From positions 62,001-126,000 of the forward strand of contig ML986662.1 of assembly GCA_010094045.1 (NCBI GenBank): 64,000 bases of DNA, written 5' to 3'. Origin of the DNA: Lojkania enalia. Lineage: Eukaryota; Ascomycota; Dothideomycetes; Pleosporales. The position numbers were made by a program, and so were the translations under genes. Shown here in pieces: positions 45,028-56,238 of the stretch. The stretch's first letter is position 1; every line of letters starts with the position of its first letter. A model generated the notes under the pieces. That model was given only the letters and a program-made list of their open reading frames with translations. It was not told the DNA's origin and ran no database searches.

Positions 45028-45936
45028 GAATCTAGTACAAGATTCCGGCGATGTAGGAGACCAATTTGCGAAGGCATCACGCTAGCAGTATAGTAAGAAG
45101 GAGGAATATAAAGCTGTAGAGATCGCGGTAAGCCAAAAAATCTCTAAATGATATAGTATTTCTAATTTGAGGGATATTTAGGGTGTACTTATAGCTTCTG
45201 TGGTAACTGCGTCGCTGGAATGGGCCTAATTAGACGAAACTCATAGGCTTATTAAAGGAACCTGAATAGGCAGCTTGATTTTCAGCTTGCTATGTGTTAT
45301 AACTGCATTTAATCTTACTATATTTATGGCTACTGCGGATGTAGAGTGTGATGGTGTAGTGAAGTTCATGGTAGCATTAAGAGGCGATTCGGTGGCGTTA
45401 AGGCGAACGAGCTTTTTCGTACTGCAAGGGCCTATACTTTTACTAAACTACTCGATAATCTCTTGTAGGTCTTACGCTATTAATTATACTACCTTTATAG
45501 AAGTGCCCGCCTGAGGTAGAGAAGAAAACAAGTATACCTTGAACTACTCTGTTAGGTAGTTACTAACTAATCCTAGATTGCCGTATTATTTATCGTCTAT
45601 CTTTACTAAGGGTCCATCTTTTTCCTAAGTGCTAGCTCCTTAATATATAGAAGACTTTTATTATGTCTAAAGTAGGATATAATATAATAGACCTTTGAAG
45701 GGTAATAAGATTTTCCTAGAGCGCTTTTTAGAAAATAATATTAGGTTAAATCTTACCGTATAAAGAATTATTAATATTAAATATATACCGCAATAGATAC
45801 TAGAAACTATCCTAATAGAAGAGATATTTAACACTCGCGAGTATTAAAAATCTATAATAGGTGATATTATAAAATAGCTCTAATATAAAAGTAGACACTA
45901 TTTTAGTATATCTAAATAATCGATATATATATATAG
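45028..45936. other. Transition into RIP-degraded sequence, no gene
   Basis: Up to about 45515 the sequence still has TpG and CpA (a 79-codon plus-strand frame at 45275-45514 has no recognisable content). From there on both dinucleotides nearly vanish. The stretch 45516-45936 is AT-rich and unassigned. Confidence 0.4.
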
Positions 45937-46147
45937 TATTACGGTATCCTTACGTTCCCCCTAACACTTATACATAGCGCGCTCGCTTCTACACACGTGT
46001 CTTCTTCTTCTCTTTTATCTTTCTACTTACCTCGCGTTTAGCTTGCTCCTTAGCTATCCTCTTATACGACACCTAAGATCTATATATAGCATACTATACT
46101 AAGTGTTAGATAAGCCTTATCGTCCCTACTTATAGCCTCTTATAATA
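45937..46147 (+). repeat. 5' LTR of element C
   Basis: Starts TATTACGG and ends CTTATAATA. It pairs with 47256-47466 over its whole 211 bp; the differences I saw are mostly C/T and G/A. Preceded by the TATAG duplication. Confidence 0.85.
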
Positions 46148-47255
46148 TTAGGATAGCTCGCCTAGTTATATAGTAATAGTAGCTAAACAGCTACTATAGA
46201 TCTCTAGATAGAGATTTTTATTATTTCCTATCCAGATTTTTTCTTCCTTTCTAGCGATGTCTAACTAGAATACCAGCCTAATAGCTATCCTACTATTTAT
46301 ATAGCAGCTGTAGTAAGAGCTTTAGAACTAGTAATCTAAAATCTAGTAGTTCTAATCTAATCTTAACTTAGTATATACTATTATTCTTTAGCTTTAGTCC
46401 TCTACTACCTCTTATCCTCAACTCCTAGACCCTCTACATTTTAATAGTAAACTATATACACTTCGTATATAGCTTCTATCTATTAAGGCTAAACTCTATT
46501 TAGACTAGCTTAATAGAGCTAATATATTTAACTATATCTAGAACCGACTTAAATAGCTATAGTAGGTATTAGTACTACACCTCCGCTAGACTGCTAAAAA
46601 TAGCTAGTCCTAGGATCCTAAGATAATCTTTTTATTCTTCCAGCACTTCTATTATAATCTATATAAGAAATAGGAGGCAGTTTAATATTTTATATTAATA
46701 TGTTAGAAGAATAATAAGTCGCTTCTTATATACCTCGCTTGTTTTAAGCGTCTCTTATATAAGGTAGGTACCTAGTTATAGCCTAATGCATCTTAAATCT
46801 CCTCTCTCTACCGTAGTCTCTACTCTTCTCTCTACCAGCTCCTTAAAGAGTTAAACGACTCTCTGTTCCGTTAATAATATAACGACTATATTAAGCTTAT
46901 TCAGCATATTAATCGTTGTACTAGACGCTAGCTAGCTAGCTAGAAACGGTTTTCTTAAACTAACGCTTAGCTAGTTAAATCTTCTTCTCCTAAGCGTATA
47001 GATATTAGTAATATTTAGATAAGATTACGCTCTTCCTCTATATTATTAGCCTACTACTATTACTACTATAATTATAACTTCTACTATAGTTGTAGATCTA
47101 AGTATTATTAGATTAAGAACTGTAGCCGGGTTAAGCTACAGCTCCTCCTAATAGATAGAGTACCCCCACCCTATATAAAACGGACAGCTAGTTGTACTAG
47201 ATCTCTATATTACAGCTACAATCGTTAATTGCAGCTACTTTCTAAAAGGGGGTAC

Positions 47256-47466
47256 TATTATAGTATTCTTATATTCTTCCTAATACCTATATATAACGCG
47301 CTTGCTTCTACGCACGTATCTTCTTTTTCCCTCTTATCTTCCTACTTACCTTACGTTTAACTTACTCTTTAGCTATCCTCTTATACGACACCTAAGATCT
47401 ATATATAGCATACTATACTAAGCGTTAGATAAGCCTTATTATCCCTACTCGTAGCCTCTTATAATA
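47256..47466 (+). repeat. 3' LTR of element C
   Basis: Starts TATTATAG just after the polypurine tract and ends CTTATAATA, followed by TATAG. Confidence 0.85.
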
Positions 47467-47471
47467 TATAG

Positions 47472-48381
47472 ATAGTAAGACCTTTAGTAGAAGCTAACTA
47501 TAAATGTCTCTAAACATTATTAAAACAGCTAAAATAGTAAGAGGTAAAGAAGCACTATATTTAAGGGAGAAAATACTGCTATAATATATTTTATATATAG
47601 TAGAATCCTAATAAATATAAACCTAATATCTATTAATAGCTAGATAGTTACGCTAGCTACTAAAGTAAAAACTTTAGGTTATTATAGATTCGGAGCCCTC
47701 TTATAGGTAATATATAGCTAGAATAGTAATTAGTAATATTTAAGTAGTTATAGCCCTAAAATAATTATAGATAATCTTACCCTTTATTAAGTAGATATCC
47801 GCATCTAGAAAGATGCCTATAAGCCTAATAAACTATAAAGAAGATTAGGAGGTTAGATAATTATAAGTTGTTTTAAAATAGTAGATATAGAAGTTATAGT
47901 TTATATTTATAAAGTAATTAAATACTATATTAAAAAAGCGATTAAATTTAGAAATAATTTACCTACTACTAAATATAAACTCTCTATTTATATATAGAAT
48001 TAGATATTTTTAGAAATTTATTTTAACTATTAAAAAACTTTCTAAGTTACTTAGAGAGATATAAGCTAAACTAATAGAAATTATTATATTATATCTTTAA
48101 AGGTACTAAAAACTATAAGTAAAATAATCTTTAATATAGTATTTAAAATTATATCTATTCTAATAATATAAATAAAGTAAAACTATTAATATTACTTAAG
48201 AAAAGTATTATTAGTTTAATAGATATTTAGATATATAACTAATTACCTCCTCTAAATAATAATCGTAAATAGGTATTACTAACTTATATACTACTAGTAT
48301 ATATAATAACTACTACTACAGTCGTATATACGCTAGAGTTTATTTATATTAGGTTGGTTAGAGGTAGTTTTAGTAAAGAGA
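47472..48381. other. Unassigned RIP-degraded sequence between elements C and A
   Basis: About 0.9 kb, strongly AT-rich. Before element A landed it was contiguous with the sequence from 59702. No protein family recognised in any frame. Confidence 0.4.
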
Positions 48382-48386
48382 GAGTA

Positions 48387-48689
48387 TATTACAGTAATAC
48401 CGTAACACCTCTACACCTATACTACTCTTACTATAATACCTAAACCAGCTGCTAGCAACAGCTATTAGCTGCTAGCTAGAATATAACCGACTTATTATAA
48501 CTATAATAGAGGAAGGTTTTGTTAACCTAGCTAGCCCGTATAGTAGCATAGACCTAGCCTCTATAAAAACCTATATAATATAGATATTTCTATTCTTTAT
48601 ATAATATCTTAATATTTATATATAATATATAGTAATAGAGTTAACTGCCTAAAGTACGATTAACTAACTATATATAAACGTCTGTAATA
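48387..48689 (+). repeat. 5' LTR of element A
   Basis: 303 bp, preceded by GAGTA. Matches the 3' LTR along its whole length, with the RIP-type differences expected. Confidence 0.9.
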
Positions 48690-48699
48690 TTATATTATA

Positions 48700-51002
48700 T
48701 TATCTACTATTATATACTATAGATAAGAACGCGCTTATTAATATGCTTAAAGAGATCTAGAGTAAACTAGACTCTTTATAGTAGAAGAATAAGATGCTAG
48801 CAGAGGCCTTAGTAACCTAGAAGAACTACTATAAGTTAGACCTTAAAGCGATATAAAGGGAATTTAGTAGCTACTAAATAGCTGCCTCTCTACCAGCTAC
48901 TAGTATATTAATAGTAATAGAACTATCACCCGCCCTTAGCCTGATTTAGCCTATAACTCTAGCTTCTAAATAGATATCTATATTAACTTCTAATCCGCCT
49001 AAAACTATATACAACCCGTATTTCTGTTCTAACTACTTACCTAACCCTTTAATATTCTCTAATAAACGCTTAGAGCTTTTATACTTTATTAGAAAGCTCT
49101 GCTATAAACTAGAAGGAAATGCTAACTAATATCTAACCGAATATACCCGCCTTCTATATACCTATTCTTACTTAGAATAAGACCTAGTAATATTAGTTAA
49201 CCTATTAATAGACAAGGGTATTAACTCTATAGACAGCTTGGTCGCTTTCTTAGAATCTACCTATAGTAACTAGAATAAGGAGACTATAGTATAGAGTAAG
49301 TTAGAAACCTTAAAATAAGGCTAAAGCAGGTTCCCTACTTACTTTACTAAATTCCGACGCCTGATTGTAGATACTAAACTAAATAAGACTGGATAAATCG
49401 TATATCTCTAACGTTCTCTTTCTAATAAGCTCTAATATACTATAATTAGTATTATAATATCTAGCACCCTAAATAACTATACTAACCTAATTTCCCTATA
49501 CGATACTAACCTATATTACCTACCCGGCAACTACTGCAAACAACTAAAGTATTATACTACTTACTAGAAGAACCTAAACGCTATAGAACTTAATACTTCT
49601 AGCTACACGCCTATAAGCTCTAATAAATAAGAAAGACACTACTGTAAAGAATATTATTATAAGTATAGTAGTAAGAGATATATTTTACTAGAATATAGCG
49701 CTACTCTACTATTAATCTGTTAAGGGTTTTAGAGCCCTACTATACCCTATAGGTCCTACTCTTAATCTTCCAACTAATCCTCCAACTAATCCTTAATATG
49801 CTCGTTATCCTATAAATAAAGCTATTATTCTTACTTTTAAATATAGCTAGTTTTACTAACTAGAACGTTACTAAAAGATTTGTTTTAGAAGTAAGTTACT
49901 TTTTAGGACTGCGCCTACACCAAATCTCTATATATCTATAGAATCAGCCTCTATAGAAATAGTTATAAGAATACTAGATTCTAGCTTCTTTTTTAATCTA
50001 TTAAGACCTAGTCTAGTAAAATATTAATATTCTTATTAATACTAGAGCTACTAGTTATAGCTATATCTATAGAGACTTTATATATACCCTAAAACTCTAA
50101 AAGATATAACTCCTATATAATTTATATCTAACCGGCTTTAATAGAGAAATTCTTTATAAGAGAACTATCTCCTATTTAGTTATCTTAACCCTCTAACACT
50201 TAAACTATTTAGAGATAGTATATTTCTATATAAATATACTAGAAAAATACTAGTTAATTCTAGGATAGTTATAAATATATAAATATCGTATAAACTTAGA
50301 CTATAAGAATAAATAGCTAGTCTTTACCGCTAACTAATACCTAACTTAATACTTATAATCTACTAGTACTACTATCTATTAATAGGCTGTTTAAACGGTT
50401 ATTAAAGACTATAAACTACCTAAACTTAATATAAAAGGAGATTTTAAAGTAACTAATTTATAACCCCTATATAGCTTAAAACCTAGATAGTACTATTTAA
50501 AACTCTATCTATTAAGCTATATCTAATATAATTACTAGCTATCTAAAATACTATACTAGTTAAAAAAATCTAAAACTAAAACCGACCTAACTTTAGATAA
50601 AGATTATAGCTAAAAGGACCTATTTAAACCTAAATACTTAAAGTCTATACTATAGCTAGATATATACTATATAGACGTTATACTACTAGTCTAACTCTCT
50701 TAATAATCTAACTATAAAATTTTCGCTATATTAATAGCTGATATTAATAAGGCTCTAGCCCTAAAGGTATATACTAACTCTATTACTAAAGTACTTAAAG
50801 AATACTATAATCTATTATCTATCTTCTTATATAAAGATGTAAATAAGCTACCTAAATAATAATTATATAATTATAAGATTAAACTAGAGAATAGTAAGTA
50901 AGCTAGCTTTAGTCTACTCTATAAGATATCCTAAAACGAGTTAAAGGTACTAAAGAAGTATCTTAATAAGAACTTGTCTAAGAGATTTATTAGAGTAAGT
51001 TT
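48700..51002 (+). pseudogene. Element A gag, protease and start of reverse transcriptase (degraded)
   Basis: Gag: RLLYTYSYLE, LIDKGINSIDSLVAFLESTY and SRFPTYFTKFRRLIVDTKLN are readable with intervening TAG/TAA. A decayed zinc-knuckle-like stretch lies near 49.63-49.68 kb. The protease site has Asn for the catalytic Asp (INTRATSYSY near 50.03 kb). The piece ends with ELKVLKKYLNKNLSKRFIR, the lead-in to a gypsy reverse transcriptase, directly before the insertion point of element B. Confidence 0.8.
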
Positions 51003-51007
51003 ATTAC

Positions 51008-51286
51008 TGTAATAATGCAAAGAAATCGTTCTACGAAAAGCTTTATATACAACCTTATCCTAAAGCTTTTTACTTATCTTATTCTACCCCCGGTTCTACT
51101 CCTTTTCCCTTCCGTATATAGTTACATACTCCCTTATAAGTAGCTTAGTAGTTCTTCTATATCCTTTTATATAAGACCTATAGGTGTTAATAGAATTCTT
51201 AGGTCTCTAAACTCCTACGTACTCCTATATACCTCTAAGTAGATTCATACTGTATTTAGACCTATTATCTTACCTGTACTATTATA
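51008..51286 (+). repeat. 5' LTR of element B
   Basis: 279 bp, starts TGTAATAATGC and ends CTATTATA. Preceded by ATTAC. Confidence 0.9.
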
Positions 51287-53112
51287 TTATATAGAAGAAC
51301 TTAATACTACTAGTAATAGCTTCTTTAATAATATCGCATCGATTATTTATTTAATTATATCTAAGTTTAAAATATACCTAATTTAGTTTAGGTTATAATA
51401 TTTATATATTATTATATTAAATTATTTAGTTATCTAGATAGAATCTTAGAGACTTTCTATTAATTAAAGCCTTTAGGTTTAGAACTTTCTATCCTCTACG
51501 ATTAGAATTGCCTTTAGAAAAGCCGCGTAGAGTACGCCTAGGTAGAAACTTAGAGACTACTAATAATCTATCAGAATTAGAAGCAACCGCTAATATCTAA
51601 CTATAATTCACCTTCTAATTTCTATACTAGAATTGATATATATATAAGTCGTAGTAAGAGTAAGCTTCTATCTATACGTATAGAACAACTGTTACCTCCT
51701 ATAAAGGGCCCTATAATAGGTAGACCTCTCTCTATAGAGCCTATAATAAAGAACCTATTTAATTTAGAGGGAAATTAGAGTAAACTAACCCTTAAAGAAT
51801 AAATTGTAATTTTATAGGAGGAGATTATATACTTAATATAATAGAGAACTATTAGTCCTAATTAACCTCTATAAACTACTAAATCAGAACTAATAATACA
51901 CTAGGAAACTTTTACGACTTCCCTAGTAAGAAATCTTTTAGCTACCCCTAAGCCTCTTTAAACCTACCTTACTAAACATACGCCTAAGATTAGAAGCCTT
52001 ATAGATAGTAGTAAACCTATATTTAAATAATAGCGAGCCTCGATCTTAGACTAACTTAAGATTAATATAGATTACTATCTAATAGAGCGTATATATATAG
52101 TATTAGTATAGGAATATACCTCTAGTACTATAAAAGGGTATCTAGAGCTAAAATACCTAGCTAAATTAGACTAGTATTAGTTTAAGAATGCTGAAAAAAT
52201 AATTTTACTTCTACGATTGTATTTTATTATAGGTAATAAAGAGATAGAGGTATAACAGGTGTTTTAGATCTTAAGAATAAATAAGGGAGAAGTATTCCCA
52301 ACTTTTAAAGCTTGCTTTATTAGTACAGCTATTAGAGGATCTATATCCTAATCTAAGTAGTTCTTCTATCTATAAGATAAGATTCTTCCCAGCTTAAGGA
52401 TACTAAACCTTAACTTTAAGCTTATATAGAAAGGCTCCTTTAATACTATAGTCGCCTACTTAATAGCCTATAATATAGAAAGGAGAAGTATTTCTAACCT
52501 TCTAGAACGAACTACTAGTCTATAAGTTATAGTTAAAATAAATTTAGATTGGTACTAGAAGGTTTCTAAGAGTTTATCTAAGGTAACCTATAATCTAATA
52601 CTACCCTAATCTACCCTAGTATTAATATCTTATTCTACTATAATCGCTTCCTAATAACCTAATAAGACTCTCGTACCTAAAAGATATACGACCCTAGGTA
52701 ATTACTATAATTATAGTAAACTAGGATATTTTACGAACGAATATATAGTTTTTAGAATATAAGAGATAAAGGTTAAATAAAAAGAGATTAAGGAAGAAGA
52801 GTTTTTAGACGTAAGTAAGTACTATTTAAATAGTTCTTAGGTGGGAAATAGAGACGTCTAGAAAAACTCTCTATCTTAGGTTTAAACAAGTATAACTTAT
52901 TAAACATCGATTTATCGTATTTATTTAGAAGAAAGTACTTTTAAATTCCTACTATTCTATATTTAAAAGGCGTTGGTATACAACTAAATACTCTTGTTAA
53001 TACTAGTACCTAAAGCTTCCTATTCCTTAATTCTATAGTAGCTAGATTACTCTTCTAAGCTCTATATATATTAATACAGCGTTTACCCTTTAAAATTACT
53101 ATTAAAGGTTTT

Positions 53113-54042
53113 NNNNNNNNNNNNNNNNNNNNNNNNNNNNNNNNNNNNNNNNNNNNNNNNNNNNNNNNNNNNNNNNNNNNNNNNNNNNNNNNNNNNNNNN
53201 NNNNNNNNNNNNNNNNNNNNNNNNNNNNNNNNNNNNNNNNNNNNNNNNNNNNNNNNNNNNNNNNNNNNNNNNNNNNNNNNNNNNNNNNNNNNNNNNNNNN
53301 NNNNNNNNNNNNNNNNNNNNNNNNNNNNNNNNNNNNNNNNNNNNNNNNNNNNNNNNNNNNNNNNNNNNNNNNNNNNNNNNNNNNNNNNNNNNNNNNNNNN
53401 NNNNNNNNNNNNNNNNNNNNNNNNNNNNNNNNNNNNNNNNNNNNNNNNNNNNNNNNNNNNNNNNNNNNNNNNNNNNNNNNNNNNNNNNNNNNNNNNNNNN
53501 NNNNNNNNNNNNNNNNNNNNNNNNNNNNNNNNNNNNNNNNNNNNNNNNNNNNNNNNNNNNNNNNNNNNNNNNNNNNNNNNNNNNNNNNNNNNNNNNNNNN
53601 NNNNNNNNNNNNNNNNNNNNNNNNNNNNNNNNNNNNNNNNNNNNNNNNNNNNNNNNNNNNNNNNNNNNNNNNNNNNNNNNNNNNNNNNNNNNNNNNNNNN
53701 NNNNNNNNNNNNNNNNNNNNNNNNNNNNNNNNNNNNNNNNNNNNNNNNNNNNNNNNNNNNNNNNNNNNNNNNNNNNNNNNNNNNNNNNNNNNNNNNNNNN
53801 NNNNNNNNNNNNNNNNNNNNNNNNNNNNNNNNNNNNNNNNNNNNNNNNNNNNNNNNNNNNNNNNNNNNNNNNNNNNNNNNNNNNNNNNNNNNNNNNNNNN
53901 NNNNNNNNNNNNNNNNNNNNNNNNNNNNNNNNNNNNNNNNNNNNNNNNNNNNNNNNNNNNNNNNNNNNNNNNNNNNNNNNNNNNNNNNNNNNNNNNNNNN
54001 NNNNNNNNNNNNNNNNNNNNNNNNNNNNNNNNNNNNNNNNNN
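53113..54042. other. Assembly gap (930 N)
   Basis: A run of N inside element B. It falls where part of the pol of B should be. Its length may be an estimate; a full gypsy pol would need more room, so the true gap is probably longer or B is deleted. Confidence 0.99.
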
Positions 54043-54900
54043 CCTTCTACTAGAACAACTAGAGTTCTCTATTACCTATAATCGACCGAGTATAAGTAAC
54101 TCTACCCTATACAACTATTAGAATATCCCTATATTAGATTCTATATAGATTTAAGCCCCGTTAGAGTTGGGATTAGAAATATTTTATTAATCCTATTACT
54201 ATAATAGATAAATTAAATTGTAAGGACGCTTTAGCTCTAGTAACTTATATATATATAGCCTAGGAAACCGTAAAGGCTAATATTAAGAAGGCTTAAAATC
54301 ATATACAATCTATTATTAACTATTACTAGTAACCAATTAATTAGTAGATTAGTAATATAGTCTACCTAAATACTAAGAACCTTACGGTCTAGAGATTAAG
54401 CTAAAAGCTATCCGATTAATAGAAAGGCCCTTTTAAAGTACTAGAATAGGTTAGAAACTTATACTATTTACAGCTACCCTTAGAGTTGAGAATATATAAT
54501 GTCTTCGCACTAAACCTACTATATAAGAACCCCTAGGACCTTCTACTAGGGTAAGAAGCTCTAAAACCACCCGCTATCGCTATTAAGGGGGTAGAAGAGT
54601 AGGAGGTTAAAGAAATACTAGCTAGTAAGCTATATTATAAGACCCTTAAATACTATATGAAATAGGTAGGATATAATCTTAACCCGGTCTAGTATAAAGC
54701 CTTAAATTTTATAGGTTTACCTTATAAGCTAAGAACTTTTTATAATAAGTATCCGAATTAGCTAGGACCCCTAAAAGCCCTAACTAAATAGATTAAGATA
54801 TATAAGAATAGTATAGAAAATATAGATTATCTAGTAGATAATAATATATAAGAGTTAAATAGTAGATTAAAAAACTAAAGTATAGGCCTAAAATTACTCC
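54043..54900 (+). pseudogene. Element B integrase C-terminus and chromodomain (degraded)
   Basis: Readable pieces include ILASKLYYKTLKYYMK, VGYNLNPV, NFIGLPYKLRTFYNKYPN and KIYKNSIENIDYLVDNN, the order of a chromodomain at the end of a chromovirus integrase. Aromatic-cage Trp codons are stops here (TAG for TGG), as RIP would make them. Confidence 0.75.
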
Positions 54901-55954
54901 TTTATAGAATTTAGAGGGTTTAATAGCAGGCTATTAGATACCTCTCTAGTCCTCTCCTTCTCTACTCTTCTTCCCCTTTTTTCCCTCTAGACTCCCCCTA
55001 AACCTCCCCCACCTTATTTTTAGCTACCCGAGAGTGCTGTAATATCAGCCTAAAGGCTAGATATTAGAGCCTTTAGGGCCGAAATCTAATAGAGTAACTT
55101 AGTACCCTAGTAGAATAAAGCTACCTAAATACTAGCTATAAAAAGGCTATCTTTCTAACTCTTTACAATCTAGGCTATAAGTACTAGGCTGTAAGTAAAC
55201 TCTAAAACAGCCTTAAAGGCTACTTTTTTATCCTTCTTATCCCCTACGTATTAGGCTGCTACCTATAGTTTAAGATAGCCCTAGAGGACTAGAAACTTCT
55301 TCTTATAGTAGGAGGGGATCTATAAGTATATTAGTAGTAAGTACCCTACTAATATTAGATACGATTTATATAGGGTTGCACTTTTTATTTTATAAGATAT
55401 AATACTTACATTTTTTTAATCTTAGAGACTAAAAGGAAAATATTATATACTACCTATAGGTAAGCGCGTGTATAGCCTAAAGGTAGATAATCTAGAAAAC
55501 TTCTAAAGAGGCTCTAGAAGGTAAGTAGAGTAGTATATTAATTAATTTTTTCTATAAGGTGTTAGTAATACTTTAATAATTAACGGTTTTAGAGATATAT
55601 AATAATACGTACGGAGTAGAAGTTATTATTTAGTTAAGAAAGCTTAGTTAATAGTAATCTAGTAATATATTAAGGCTAGTAAACGCTTATTACTATACGC
55701 GACGAAATTGCAATATTAATAAACTATTATAATAGTAGTTACCAGCTAATATATAGGTTAATTATACTTACCGTAAAAACCTTACTTAATATTACGTTAA
55801 TAAATACATCTCTATAAGTAACCGCGCATATTAGCTTTTACCGGTAAATACCTCCTTAAAGAAATTTCTTTATACTAGAACCCATCCGTAACAGCCCTAA
55901 TTCCCTTCTAAACTAGTGTAGATAGGGATTATTAGCCTATAAGGAGGGGGGTAG

Positions 55955-56233
55955 TATAATAATACAAAGAAATCGTTCTATAAAAAGCTTTATATACAAC
56001 CTTATCCTAAAGCTTTTCGCTTATCTTATCTTACCCCTAGTTCTACCCCTTTTCCCTTCCGTATATAGTTGTATACTCCCTTATAAGTAGCTTGGTAGTT
56101 CTTCTATATTCTTTCGTATAAGGCCTATAGGTGTTAATAGAATTTCTAGGTCCCTAAACTCCCACACACTTCTATATACCTCTAAGTAGATTTATACTAT
56201 ATTTAGACCTATTATCTTACCTGCGCTGTTATA
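55955..56233 (+). repeat. 3' LTR of element B
   Basis: 279 bp, starts TATAATAATAC after the polypurine tract and ends CTGTTATA, followed by ATTAC. Confidence 0.9.
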
Positions 56234-56238
56234 ATTAC

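Larger units (their letters stand above)
45937..47466 (+). mobile_element. Element C: short LTR element, probably non-autonomous
   Basis: Two 211-bp LTRs (45937-46147 and 47256-47466) in direct orientation, flanked by TATAG target-site duplications (45932-45936 and 47467-47471). A polypurine tract AAAAGGGGG lies at 47244-47252, three bases before the 3' LTR, which fixes the orientation as plus. The interior is only about 1.1 kb. I see no reverse transcriptase, integrase or protease; some of it reads like a decayed gag. LTR starts resemble those of element A (TATTATAGTA after the polypurine tract), so C may have been moved by the enzymes of an A-like element. Confidence 0.85.
51008..56233 (+). 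mobile_element. Element B: Ty3/gypsy chromovirus nested in element A
   Basis: Two 279-bp LTRs (51008-51286 and 55955-56233) flanked by ATTAC duplications (51003-51007 and 56234-56238). A polypurine tract AAGGAGGGGGG lies at 55941-55951. The gag zinc knuckle near 52.69-52.75 kb is decayed (YNYSKLGYFTNEYI, Cys and His changed to Tyr). After the assembly gap come an integrase end and a chromodomain (KYYMK*VGYNLNPV near 54.65 kb). The insertion splits the reverse transcriptase of A: text before and after the element joins into one gypsy RT. Both elements were hit by RIP, so B entered before RIP ended. Confidence 0.92.

Noticed and set aside
45275..45514. A 79-codon plus-strand frame at the edge of the AT-rich block
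   Set aside because: Hydrophobic but without any recognisable pattern, and flanked by degraded DNA. Not called as a gene.
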